Shown here piece after piece: positions 36,865 to 44,770 of a DNA stretch of 46,176 nt; within the stretch, counting starts at the first letter, position 1, and every line of letters starts with the position of its first letter. Made by a program: the position numbers and the translations under genes. The notes beneath the pieces are model-generated. The model was given only the letters and a program-made list of their open reading frames with translations, made no database searches and had not been told where the DNA came from. The DNA comes from Tannerella sp. (GTDB lineage: Bacteria > Bacteroidota > Bacteroidia > Bacteroidales > Tannerellaceae). Location of the stretch: NCBI GenBank assembly GCA_031257565.1, contig JAIROL010000131.1, positions 1 through 46,176 on the forward strand, in the 5' to 3' direction.

Positions 36865-37485
36865 ATGTACATGATGAATGAAAGAGAAATGAAGGAAAAT
36901 CCTTTGAATGAAAAAGAAAGCCTTGATCTTATAGCGCGTATGATCCGGAATGCGCAGGGGCGGTTGGAACGGGGCGCCGGCGCTCCGATGCTTATATGGG
37001 GGTATGTTACCATAGCGACGACTATAATGGTCTGGTTAGCAGTAAGACATACATTAGATTATCATTATAATTATGTATGGTTTTTGATTCCTGTGGTTGG
37101 CAGCGTTTGTATGTTACTGAGGAAAAAACAACCGGAAGGAGTGCGGACATATGTCGATCAGGTCGTCGGGTATATCTGGATTGTGATGGGAGTGACCGGC
37201 TTTCTTCTGTCCATTGTTTCCATCCTGAGCGTCATGTGGAATCTACCGATTTTATTTATAATCATTATCATAATGGGTATGGGATCGACCTTAACCGGAC
37301 TGGTTACGAATTTTAAACCAATGGTTGCCGGAGGCATTGCCGGACTACTGACCAGTATCCCGCATTATCTGATTTCCGGTTATGATATCAAGATGCTTAC
37401 TTTTGCGTTTGCTTTTGTGGTAATGTATATTATTCCCGGACATATTTTGAACTATAAAGCGAAAAAGGCATGTTTAAAGAGTTGA
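36865..37485 (+). CDS. Six-helix membrane protein of unknown function
   Basis: This 206-residue protein has a charged cytoplasmic N-terminus (about residues 1-45, ending 'MIRNAQGRLERGAGAP') and about six membrane helices ('WGYVTIATTIMVWLAV', 'VWFLIPVVGSVCMLL', 'VGYIWIVMGVTGFLLSIVSIL', 'PILFIIIIIMGMGSTLTGLV', 'AGGIAGLLTSIPHYLI', 'LTFAFAFVVMYIIPGHIL'). I know no function for this type. The winged-helix gene downstream overlaps its last 16 bases, so the pair is translationally coupled and probably functions as membrane protein plus regulator. Two further in-frame ATG codons (residues 3 and 4) are alternative starts. The leader contains an MKRA-stop mini-ORF (36784-36798) and an AACGATG/CATCGTT inverted repeat. 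Confidence 0.85.
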   Translation: MYMMNEREMKENPLNEKESLDLIARMIRNAQGRLERGAGAPMLIWGYVTIATTIMVWLAVRHTLDYHYNYVWFLIPVVGSVCMLLRKKQPEGVRTYVDQVVGYIWIVMGVTGFLLSIVSILSVMWNLPILFIIIIIMGMGSTLTGLVTNFKPMVAGGIAGLLTSIPHYLISGYDIKMLTFAFAFVVMYIIPGHILNYKAKKACLKS

Positions 37486-37757
37486 ATCCGTTATTACACA
37501 GTGAGCTGCGGCTTGGAGTGACGTCGATACTGATCAGTGTCGAAAGCGCGGATTTTACTTATATACGAAAAGCAACCGGCGCGACGGCCGGCAATCTGAG
37601 CGTTCAGCTTGAGAAATTATCGCAGGCAGGCTATATCGTGATCGAAAAGGGATTCAACGGAAAGACGCCGCGAACCACCTGCCGCATTACGAAAGAAGGC
37701 GTGAACGCTTTCAGGGAATATGTGGAGGCGCTGCAAACATATATTGCAAAAAAATAA
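37470..37757 (+). CDS. Winged-helix transcriptional regulator (MarR/HTH_27-like)
   Basis: This 95-residue, single-domain protein matches the small winged-helix family used as transcriptional regulators in Bacteroidales: 'LNPLLHSELRLGVTSILISVESADFTYIRKATGATAGNLSVQLEKLSQAGYIVIEKGFNGKTPRTTCRITKEG'. The recognition helix is 'TAGNLSVQLEKLSQAG' and the wing is 'KGFNGKTPRTTCRIT'. There is no sensor domain. Its start lies inside the membrane protein gene (16-bp overlap), so it likely regulates, or responds to, that partner. Autoregulation at the inverted repeat upstream of 36865 is an inference. Confidence 0.92.
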   Translation: MFKELNPLLHSELRLGVTSILISVESADFTYIRKATGATAGNLSVQLEKLSQAGYIVIEKGFNGKTPRTTCRITKEGVNAFREYVEALQTYIAKK

Positions 37758-37864
37758 ATAAGAAGAAACCGTTCCGCCATTTTTGATTACTATCATGCAA
37801 AAAGCGATGGACAGAAATCCTGAACGGAGATACAAAGCGGCCACAGAAATTTAGACAATTGGCT

Positions 37865-38932
37865 CTAAAACAAATCAAGTTCTAATTGGGTATATTTTTG
37901 CTCCGGTTTATCGGTCGCATTACTAATACCAAGCCCTAGCAGTCTCACCGGCTGGTTTGACAAGTCGACCTGTTTCATTATTTCGCGCGCCGTATTCCAG
38001 AACAAATCAAAACCGGCGATTCTGAGCGGCAGGGTTTTACTTCTGGTTATTATCCTGAAATCGGCATACTTCACCTTTAAAGTGACCGTTCTGCCGTAAA
38101 AACTTTCTTTTTCGACCCGCTCCATTACTTCTTTGGCCAGATGATAAAGTTCGACAGTCAGTAATGTCAGGTCGTCCTTATCTTTCAGAAAAGTGGTTTC
38201 GTTACTTATTGATTTTATAATACGCTCTGCCTGCACTTCCCTGTCGTCAATACCTCTGGCATTCTGGTAAAAACTTTTTCCGGCTTTACCGAATAGACGC
38301 GTTAGTTCCTGTTCGGAACGTCGTTTAAGGTCTAATCCGGTATATATTCCATATTCATGCATTTTCCGCGCAGTGACTTTCCCCACGCCAAAAAATTGTT
38401 CGATCTTCAATCCTTCAACAAATTTTTCAACTTCTCCCGGACAGATAACAAAAAGTCCGTCCGGTTTTTTATAATCAGAAGCGATCTTGGCCAAGAATTT
38501 ATTAATAGAAACGCCTGCAGAAGCCCGCAGCCCCGTTCTCTCAAAAATTTTTTGTTTTATTTCTTTCGCGATCAATGTAGCTGACGGATTATTCATGCGA
38601 TTTCGGGTTACATCCAGAAACGCCTCATCCAGCGACAACGGCTCAACAAGATCGGTATATTCATAGAAAATTGCCCTTATCTGATGAGAAACATCCTGAT
38701 ACACGTCAAATCGTGGAAGCACAAAAATAAGGGACGGACATTTGTTTTTAGCCGTTAAAGATGGCATTGCAGAGCGTATGCCATATTTCCGTGCCTCATA
38801 ACTGGCAGCGGCAACAACGCCGCGGGCCTCTGAGTAACCAACAGCGACAGGTTTACCACGCAACTCCTCATGATCGCGTTGTTCTACGGAAGCATAAAAC
38901 GCGTCCATATCGATATGGATAATTTTTCGCAT
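37865..38932 (-). CDS. dinB: DNA polymerase IV (Y-family translesion polymerase)
   Basis: This 355-residue polymerase copies damaged DNA. The N-terminal catalytic core has 'MRKIIHIDMDAFYASVEQRD' (metal Asp, steric-gate region FY), 'YEARKYGIRSAMP' and 'PLSLDEAFLDVT' (catalytic Asp-Glu). The thumb has 'KIASDYKKPDGLFVI' and 'GVGKVTARKMHEYGIYTGLDL', a helix-hairpin-helix. The little-finger domain follows. The extreme C-terminus QLELDLF is a good beta-clamp binding motif. I chose the ATG at 38932 because MRKIIHIDMDAFYASVE is the conserved N-terminus; an upstream ATG (38986) adds 18 unlikely residues. No LexA/SOS box is evident to me in the 137-bp divergent space before clpB. Confidence 0.96.
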   Translation of the reverse strand: MRKIIHIDMDAFYASVEQRDHEELRGKPVAVGYSEARGVVAAASYEARKYGIRSAMPSLTAKNKCPSLIFVLPRFDVYQDVSHQIRAIFYEYTDLVEPLSLDEAFLDVTRNRMNNPSATLIAKEIKQKIFERTGLRASAGVSINKFLAKIASDYKKPDGLFVICPGEVEKFVEGLKIEQFFGVGKVTARKMHEYGIYTGLDLKRRSEQELTRLFGKAGKSFYQNARGIDDREVQAERIIKSISNETTFLKDKDDLTLLTVELYHLAKEVMERVEKESFYGRTVTLKVKYADFRIITRSKTLPLRIAGFDLFWNTAREIMKQVDLSNQPVRLLGLGISNATDKPEQKYTQLELDLF

Positions 38933-39069
38933 ACGCAAAATTAATATTTTATTATGTAAATCGCAACACAAAGCAAATAATGCCAAAATGTCACCTTTAG
39001 CCTTTGGCGCTTATTTTGAAATTCTATTAACTGAAAATAAATCTAAAGGAAGAAAGGAGACTTTAATAT

Positions 39070-41658
39070 ATGAATTTTAATAATTTCACTATCAAATCAC
39101 AGGAAACTGTTCAACAGGCGGTTAATCTTGTAAAAGAGCGCAACCAGCAGGCAATAGAAGCTGTACACTTACTCAAGAGCGTGATCATAACAGGAGAAAG
39201 CGTTGTGCAATTTCTGTTTCAAAAACTTGGCGTTAATCTTCAGGGATTAAACCGGAATATTGACCGCAAGATCGAATCCCGTCCTAAAGTATCCGGAGGC
39301 GAATCCTATCTTAGCGGCGAAGCAAACGCCGTATTACAAAAAGCAGTCGATTACAGTCGTAAATCGGGAGATCAATATGTTTCGATTGAACATATCATGC
39401 TGGCCTTACTTACTGAAAAAAGCGACGCTTCGCAAATGCTGAAAGACGCCGGTATAACGGAAAAAGAGTTGTGCGCGGCAATTGACGAATTACGTAAAGG
39501 CAATAAAGTAATAAGCCAGTCGGCCGAGGATACTTATGACGCGCTCGGCAAATATGCCGTCAATCTGAATGAACGCGCACGTTCAGGAAAACTGGATCCG
39601 GTAATCGGCCGTGACGAAGAAATAAGGCGCGTATTACAAATTTTAAGTCGGCGGACAAAAAATAATCCGATCCTGATCGGCGAACCCGGAGTTGGTAAAA
39701 CGGCAATAGCAGAAGGGCTGGCACATCGTATCATTCGTGGCGATGTACCTGAAAACCTGAAAAGCAAACAAATATTCTCCCTTGATATGGGAGCGCTGAT
39801 TGCCGGAGCCAAATACAAAGGCGAATTTGAAGAACGTCTGAAAGCTGTCGTCAACGAAGTAATTAAATCGGAAGGAGAAATTATTTTATTTATTGATGAA
39901 ATTCATACGCTCGTAGGAGCAGGAAAAAGCGAAGGCGCCATGGATGCAGCCAACATATTAAAACCGGCGCTGGCGCGTGGAGAATTACGTGCCATTGGCG
40001 CGACAACGCTGGATGAATATCAGAAATATTTCGAAAAAGACAAAGCGCTGGAACGTCGTTTCCAGATGGTAATAGTTGAAGAACCGGATGAAGCAGACTC
40101 TATCTCAATTCTCCGAGGATTGAAGGAGAAATACGAAAATCATCATAAAATACGGATCAAGGATGACGCTATTATCGCAGCCGTACAATTGTCCAGCCGC
40201 TACATTACAGATCGCTTCCTGCCCGATAAAGCTATCGACCTGATGGACGAAGCGGCGGCACGTCTGCGTATGCAGGCTGATTCCGTACCGGAATCGCTGG
40301 ATGAAGTGTCACGCCGCATAGCGCAGCTTGAAATCGAACGCGAAGCGATTAAACGCGAAAAAGATAAAGACAAGCTGGAACCGCTGAATAGAGAAATCGC
40401 CAATCTAAAAGAAGAAGAAAAGAAGCAGAAAGCAAAATGGCAAAGCGAAAAAGAACAGATTAACCAAATACAGCAAAATAAGATCGATATAGAAAACCTC
40501 AAATTCGAAGCGGAAAGAGCTGAACGTGAAGGCAATTACGGCAAAGTAGCAGAAATACGCTATGGCAAACTGAAAGAAAAAGAAACTCAGATAGAAAAAA
40601 TTCAGGAGAAGCTGCACGAAATGCAAGGTGGAGATGCAATGATAAAAGAAGAAGTAAACAGCGAAGATATCGCCGACGTCGTATCACGCTGGACCGGAAT
40701 ACCCGTCAGCAAGATGATACAAAGTGAAAAAGATAAATTACTGCATCTCGAAGATGAACTTCACGAACGCGTAATCGGACAAGATGAAGCGATCAAAGCT
40801 ATAGCCAATGCCGTGCGACGTAGCCGTGCCGGACTGCAGGACCCCAAACGACCCATCGGTTCATTTATATTCCTCGGTACGACAGGCGTCGGTAAAACAG
40901 AGCTGGCAAAAGCATTAGCCGAATATCTGTTTGATGATGAGCATATGATGACACGTATCGATATGAGCGAATATCAGGAGAAATTCAGCGTCAGCCGCTT
41001 GGTGGGCGCTCCTCCGGGATATGTCGGCTATGAAGAAGGCGGACAGTTAACTGAGGCCGTACGACGTAAACCCTATTCGGTTGTGTTGTTCGACGAAATA
41101 GAAAAAGCGCATCCCGACGTATTCAATATTTTGTTACAGGTATTGGATGACGGTCGCTTGACAGACAATAAAGGACGTACCGTCAATTTTAAAAATACGA
41201 TAATCATTATGACAAGCAATATGGGTTCGTCTCTCGTCCGTGAAAACTTTGAAAAGATGACGGCTGAAAACCATGATCAGGTAATAGCCGATACGAAAAA
41301 AGAAGTTCTTGATCTGATGAGAAAGACAATCCGGCCGGAATTTTTGAATCGTATAGATGAAATCATTATGTTTACCCCATTGAATGAAAAAGAAATACGC
41401 CAGATTGTCGGCCTGCAACTTGCAAATACTCGGCGCTTGCTGGAGAAAAACGGCGTCAAACTCGAATTTACGGATGCAGCATTAAACGATCTCGCAGATA
41501 AGGGCTATGACCCGCAGTATGGCGCGCGTCCGGTAAAACGTGTTATTCAGGAATTTGTTCTGAACGAATTATCCAAAAAAATGCTCGGTTCGGAAATAGA
41601 TCGAGAACGCCCTGTAATTGTAGATAAAAAAGAAAACGGACTGGTTTTCACAAATTAA
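39070..41658 (+). CDS. clpB: ATP-dependent disaggregase ClpB
   Basis: This 862-residue Hsp100 chaperone dissolves protein aggregates together with DnaK. The Clp N-domain spans about 1-145. AAA+ domain 1 has Walker A GEPGVGKT from residue 204 and Walker B 'IILFIDEIHTLVGAG'. The ClpB-specific coiled-coil middle domain covers about 400-530 (charged, KEEEKKQKAKWQSEKEQ-like). AAA+ domain 2 has Walker A GTTGVGKT from residue 603, Walker B 'SVVLFDEIEKAHP' and the C-terminal 'GYDPQYGARPVKRVIQEFV'. Length is normal. The leader has AGGAAGAAAGGAGAC, an unusually good Shine-Dalgarno-like run for this phylum, and an inverted repeat CCTTTAG...CTAAAGG. I see no CIRCE element. Confidence 0.97.
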   Translation: MNFNNFTIKSQETVQQAVNLVKERNQQAIEAVHLLKSVIITGESVVQFLFQKLGVNLQGLNRNIDRKIESRPKVSGGESYLSGEANAVLQKAVDYSRKSGDQYVSIEHIMLALLTEKSDASQMLKDAGITEKELCAAIDELRKGNKVISQSAEDTYDALGKYAVNLNERARSGKLDPVIGRDEEIRRVLQILSRRTKNNPILIGEPGVGKTAIAEGLAHRIIRGDVPENLKSKQIFSLDMGALIAGAKYKGEFEERLKAVVNEVIKSEGEIILFIDEIHTLVGAGKSEGAMDAANILKPALARGELRAIGATTLDEYQKYFEKDKALERRFQMVIVEEPDEADSISILRGLKEKYENHHKIRIKDDAIIAAVQLSSRYITDRFLPDKAIDLMDEAAARLRMQADSVPESLDEVSRRIAQLEIEREAIKREKDKDKLEPLNREIANLKEEEKKQKAKWQSEKEQINQIQQNKIDIENLKFEAERAEREGNYGKVAEIRYGKLKEKETQIEKIQEKLHEMQGGDAMIKEEVNSEDIADVVSRWTGIPVSKMIQSEKDKLLHLEDELHERVIGQDEAIKAIANAVRRSRAGLQDPKRPIGSFIFLGTTGVGKTELAKALAEYLFDDEHMMTRIDMSEYQEKFSVSRLVGAPPGYVGYEEGGQLTEAVRRKPYSVVLFDEIEKAHPDVFNILLQVLDDGRLTDNKGRTVNFKNTIIIMTSNMGSSLVRENFEKMTAENHDQVIADTKKEVLDLMRKTIRPEFLNRIDEIIMFTPLNEKEIRQIVGLQLANTRRLLEKNGVKLEFTDAALNDLADKGYDPQYGARPVKRVIQEFVLNELSKKMLGSEIDRERPVIVDKKENGLVFTN

Positions 41659-41698
41659 ACCTGAACAGGCCATGCCGTTTCCATAAAACAAAAAACAG

Positions 41699-41740
41699 AA
41701 AGAAGCCTTTTGGAAACTTTCTTCCGGAAGGTTTCTTTTT
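41699..41740 (+). terminator. Rho-independent terminator after clpB
   Basis: AAAGAAGCCTT (41699-41709) pairs with AAGGTTTCTTT (41728-41738), an 11-bp stem with one G-T wobble and an 18-nt loop, followed by TT and AT-rich sequence. It lies 40 bp after the clpB stop. Confidence 0.65.
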
Positions 41741-41769
41741 ATTATGTTGATAACTTTAACTCCAAAATC

Positions 41770-41800
41770 TTTGTCATTAATTAAAAAAATCGTAACATTG
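41770..41800 (+). promoter_or_regulatory. Putative promoter of the 41823 gene
   Basis: TTTG (41770-41773), a 19-nt spacer and TAACATTG (41793-41800, one mismatch to TAnnTTTG) lie 22 bp upstream of the ATG at 41823. Confidence 0.5.
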
Positions 41801-41822
41801 CAGCGGTTTTATCAGAAATAAT

Positions 41823-42131
41823 ATGAGTGAAGATAAAGATTTCTTATATGACGACAGTGAAGCTGTTAAGTTTATAAAAAACTTCCTGCCTGAGGAGATT
41901 AAGAGTAAATTCAATGATGACGATATTAATTACATTATTGATTTGATTTACGATTTTTATGATTCAAAAGGGTTTATGGATGGTGGTGATGATAAATATA
42001 TAGAGGTCAATGAAGACGAATTGATCTCTTATGTCGTTAAAAATGCATTGTCTGATGGCGTAGGCAAGTATGAGGCAGACGACTTATCATTTGTAATACA
42101 GGGCGAACTGGAATATTGCGATTCTATTTGA
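41823..42131 (+). CDS. Small acidic hypothetical protein
   Basis: This 102-residue protein is strongly acidic, rich in Asp and Glu, with no signal, membrane segment or known motif. Segments such as 'EAVKFIKNFLPEEIKSKFNDDDINYIIDLIYDFYDSKGF' suggest two amphipathic helices. It is preceded by a promoter-like site and by the clpB terminator, so it looks like an independent short transcript. I recognise the style of conserved small Bacteroidales hypotheticals but no named family. A second short frame begins within its last 16 bases. Confidence 0.75.
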   Translation: MSEDKDFLYDDSEAVKFIKNFLPEEIKSKFNDDDINYIIDLIYDFYDSKGFMDGGDDKYIEVNEDELISYVVKNALSDGVGKYEADDLSFVIQGELEYCDSI

Positions 42132-42340
42132 ATAAAATTAAGTTTTTATTTAAAACAAACCAACTATTTAAAGAAGGACAAATTCCGGCTTTGAAAGTCA
42201 CGTTCGATTCAGGTATTTTGTTTGTTACAAATTCCAGTACGGTCAGCGATGCATCAAAAAGCGCATTACGCGTGGAAATTATGATTATGGCCAATGAAAA
42301 AATGCTTCAGGATGCACAAAAAGAAGCTGGAGAAAATTAA
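42116..42340 (+). CDS. Possible small hypothetical protein overlapping the previous gene
   Basis: This 74-codon frame starts 16 bases before the end of the 41823 gene, an arrangement typical of translational coupling. From about residue 22 the composition looks protein-like ('ALKVTFDSGILFVTNSSTVSDASKSALRVEIMIMANEKML'). The first 20 residues are Lys/Phe-rich and less convincing. It is followed by a clear terminator at 42406. It could be a real gene or the end of a decayed one; I find no recognisable family. Confidence 0.45.
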   Translation: MRFYLNKIKFLFKTNQLFKEGQIPALKVTFDSGILFVTNSSTVSDASKSALRVEIMIMANEKMLQDAQKEAGEN

Positions 42341-42405
42341 CTAATATATCTAAAGTAAGATAGTCGTCGAGACTGTCCACATTAACCATTAACTTTTTTA
42401 TAGCG

Positions 42406-42442
42406 CGGGATTATCTTTTGAACCGGATAATCCCGATTTTTT
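42406..42442 (+). terminator. Strong rho-independent terminator
   Basis: CGGGATTATC (42406-42415) and GATAATCCCG (42426-42435) form a perfect 10-bp stem with a 10-nt loop, followed by ATTTTTT. It closes the small-gene transcript (41823-42340) ahead of the dusB leader. Confidence 0.88.
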
Positions 42443-42496
42443 GGCGTCTGAATATTTAACCTGTTCATTGACTGCATAAGATTTCCTCAAAAATCT

Positions 42497-42504
42497 TAAC
42501 TTTG
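42497..42504 (+). promoter_or_regulatory. Putative -7 promoter element ahead of the dusB leader
   Basis: TAACTTTG matches TAnnTTTG exactly and is followed by CGGCG. No good -33 TTTG is at the usual spacing. If used, transcription would start near 42511 and give an unusually long leader of about 185 nt containing the mini-ORF chain. Confidence 0.45.
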
Positions 42505-42539
42505 CGGCGAGGTGATACAATCGCGTCACAGATATATAA

Positions 42540-42716
42540 ATGAAACGAACATGTAAAAAATAAATAATGTACGCATGAAACGAACATGAACCAACGGTCT
42601 TTTAGCGAAGCGTTAAAAAAAACGGCTTGCGCCAAAGAGTTATGAACATTTGTGAGTTCTATGTTACCGAAATGTTAAAAAATAAATACTGTACGCATGA
42701 AAATAGGGAATATTGA
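42540..42716 (+). promoter_or_regulatory. Chain of mini-ORFs in the dusB leader
   Basis: In order: MKRTCKK-stop (42540-42563), MYA-stop (42567-42578), MKRT-stop (42575-42589), a 19-codon ORF starting MNQRSFSEA (42586-42645) and a 24-codon ORF starting MNICEFYVT (42642-42716). The last four are joined by three ATGA stop-start overlaps, and the last overlaps the dusB start (42697) in another frame. A 14-19-bp element ATGAAACGAACATG occurs twice here (42540, 42575), and the longer copy (42574-42592) recurs exactly at 21596-21614 on the other strand. The sequence facts are direct; a regulatory role is inference. Confidence 0.5.
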
Positions 42717-43695
42717 TTTAGGGAAATATCCGATATTTCTTGCTCCGATGGAAGATGTAACTGATAGATCATTCAGATTGTTATGTAAACAATTTGGGGC
42801 GGATATGGTTTATACCGAATTTGTTTCCAGCGACGCGCTGATCAGAAATATCAGCAAAACAAAAGAAAAGTTGGACGTCGCCGACGAAGAACGTCCTGTA
42901 GCCATTCAAATCTATGGAAAAGAAGTCATCCCTATGGTCGAAGCCGCACAGATATGCGAAGAAGCTAAGCCCGATATCATAGATATAAACTTTGGTTGTC
43001 CGGTCAAGAAAATAGCAGGCAAAGGAGCCGGGGCGGGAATGCTGAGAAATATCCCTTTGATGCTCGAAATAACACGGGAAATAGTAAAAGCGGTAAATAC
43101 CCCTGTAACGGTAAAAACGCGATTGGGGTGGGATCATGACAGTCGCATAATCGTAGCATTGGCAGAGCAATTACAAGACTGCGGAATTGCAGCCTTATCA
43201 ATACATGGGCGGACAAGAGCGCAGATTTATACGGGAGAATCGGACTGGACGCTTATCGGTGAAGTTAAAAATAATCCGCACATGTATATACCGATTATAG
43301 GAAACGGAGACATTACAACTCCCAAGCATTGCAGAGAGCATTTTGACAAATATGGAGTTGATGGAATAATGATCGGACGCGGAAGCATCGGCAGACCATG
43401 GATATTCCGTGAGATCAGACATTTTCTTCAAACCGGTGAGGAACTACCGCCGGAACCTTTTTCATGGTACTTGAATATTCTTAAAAAACAAGCGATTCAA
43501 AGTATCGAACGCCTGGGCGAACGACGCGGCATATTACACATACGCCGTCATTTGGCGATAACCCCGATATTCAAGGGTATTCCGAACTTCAAACAAACGC
43601 GCGTAGCCATGCTCCGCGCCGAAACGGTTAAAGATTTATTTGAAATAATGGATAATGTAAAAAATGATCATTTCTCATCAGAAACCGGCTCCTGA
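42697..43695 (+). CDS. dusB: tRNA-dihydrouridine synthase (DusB type)
   Basis: This 332-residue FMN enzyme reduces uridines in the tRNA D-loop using NADPH. It is a TIM barrel with the FMN-binding start 'IFLAPMEDVTDRSFRLLCKQFGADMVYTEF', the catalytic cysteine Cys101 in 'DINFGCPVKKIAGKGAGAGML', 'VTVKTRLGWD', 'ALSIHGRTRAQIYTGESDW' and the phosphate-binding 'GVDGIMIGRGSIGRPWIFREI'. The C-terminal helical domain ends at 'FKQTRVAMLRAETVKDLFEIM'. The sequence fits the NifR3/DusB class, the usual single Dus of Bacteroidota. It is convergent with the hydrolase gene, with 10 bp between stops. The ATG at 42697 is supported by the conserved N-terminus. Confidence 0.95.
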   Translation: MKIGNIDLGKYPIFLAPMEDVTDRSFRLLCKQFGADMVYTEFVSSDALIRNISKTKEKLDVADEERPVAIQIYGKEVIPMVEAAQICEEAKPDIIDINFGCPVKKIAGKGAGAGMLRNIPLMLEITREIVKAVNTPVTVKTRLGWDHDSRIIVALAEQLQDCGIAALSIHGRTRAQIYTGESDWTLIGEVKNNPHMYIPIIGNGDITTPKHCREHFDKYGVDGIMIGRGSIGRPWIFREIRHFLQTGEELPPEPFSWYLNILKKQAIQSIERLGERRGILHIRRHLAITPIFKGIPNFKQTRVAMLRAETVKDLFEIMDNVKNDHFSSETGS

Positions 43696-43705
43696 CATAC
43701 GGCCA

Positions 43706-44758
43706 TCATTTCCAAATCACTTTCCCGTGGCCTTTGACGAAAGATACTTTCCGCTTTTTCAGGTTATATTTTATTTTTCCTACCGAATCGATGGAGTCCA
43801 TAAATACGGAAAAATGTTTGGTCACTACATAGCCGGCGACGATCAGTTCTCCCTTAGCCGGCAATCCGGGCGCGGGATGAGGCGTCAAGGCGCGTTTGCC
43901 AAATTCTTCTTTTTGCTTTTCCTGTTCGGGCGTAATCCGTCCCCAATGATTCCGTGTGCCGACATGCTCCAATTCCAGATATTCCACCTGTTTTTTCCGT
44001 TTCTTTGCCACGTCAACGAACTCGCGCGAATGGGTTGCCGGAACCCGGACGTCTGTTTCTCCATGCACAATATACATGGGAGTCAGCACATTTCCAACGG
44101 TAGTGATACCGCTTCTCGAACGGTATGCTTCCCTGTTCCGTTCGGGCGTATCGCCTATCCAGACGATCATTTCATCCCGAAACTCGCCGATTTCATCCTT
44201 TTCATACCATTTGGCATAATCGCTGATTCCGCAGGATATAAGGGCGCTGCAAAACAAGTCCGGAAATTTGCCGATAATCGCGAAACCGTTCCCTCCGCCG
44301 CCACTCCCGCCTGAGTAATAAACCTGTTCGACGTCGGATACGTATTCCCTGTAATGTTCGATCAAATAAAGATACGTATCGTAAAAGTCGTACAGTTCCA
44401 AGCCGTTACAGTCCGGGCGCCCCGTAGAATATTCCCGTCCGCGCATATCCGCCTGCACGGTCAGAAAATCGGGGTACGGGTTTGGCGAATCCTCTGCGGG
44501 CGGCATCACCGATTGATGCCACCCGTGGGAAAGCAACAATATGGGCGAAGGCTTGGCCGGTTTATATATAACCGCCGCAAATTCAACATCCTCGGTAATC
44601 GTTGATTTAATCCGGATAAAATCGACCTTTTCCGATGTGAAAAAAGTTTCGTTTCCATTTTTGAATTTGATATCTTCAAATAGGGAATCAACATTGACCT
44701 GGCAAAATATGCTACAGGAGAAACTAATAAACCACAAAAAAATAATTAATTTCTTCAT
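43706..44758 (-). CDS. Exported alpha/beta hydrolase (prolyl oligopeptidase / acetyl esterase-like)
   Basis: This 350-residue protein has a signal peptide (MKKLIIFLWFISFSCSIFCQ; an internal Cys could alternatively give a lipoprotein) and an alpha/beta hydrolase fold: 'PSPILLLSHGWHQSV' (oxyanion loop HGW), the nucleophile elbow 'YYSGGSGGGGNG' (GxSxG), 'PMYIVHGETDVRVP' (catalytic Asp region) and 'YLELEHVGT' (candidate His). It resembles S9 peptidases and acetyl-xylan-type esterases; specificity is open. I chose the ATG at 44758 (residue 5 of a frame opening at 44770). Unusually, the reading frame continues without a stop upstream into the broken glycosidase gene, suggesting a deletion junction just before this gene. 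Confidence 0.85.
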   Translation of the reverse strand: MKKLIIFLWFISFSCSIFCQVNVDSLFEDIKFKNGNETFFTSEKVDFIRIKSTITEDVEFAAVIYKPAKPSPILLLSHGWHQSVMPPAEDSPNPYPDFLTVQADMRGREYSTGRPDCNGLELYDFYDTYLYLIEHYREYVSDVEQVYYSGGSGGGGNGFAIIGKFPDLFCSALISCGISDYAKWYEKDEIGEFRDEMIVWIGDTPERNREAYRSRSGITTVGNVLTPMYIVHGETDVRVPATHSREFVDVAKKRKKQVEYLELEHVGTRNHWGRITPEQEKQKEEFGKRALTPHPAPGLPAKGELIVAGYVVTKHFSVFMDSIDSVGKIKYNLKKRKVSFVKGHGKVIWK

Positions 44759-44770
44759 ATTACAATTCAT

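Noticed and set aside
37795..37854. 19-residue mini-ORF (starting MQKAMDRNPERR) after the winged-helix gene
   Set aside because: No coupling or recognisable family. The resemblance of NPERR to the leader peptide MNPERD is too short to use.
38933..39069. Search for a CIRCE or SOS/LexA box between dinB and clpB
   Set aside because: No matching inverted repeat was found. Only CCTTTAG/CTAAAGG is present, which is not a known heat-shock or SOS operator.
43664..44314. 216-codon plus-strand frame opposite the hydrolase
   Set aside because: The minus-strand hydrolase has catalytic motifs and a signal peptide; the antisense frame is a shadow of it.
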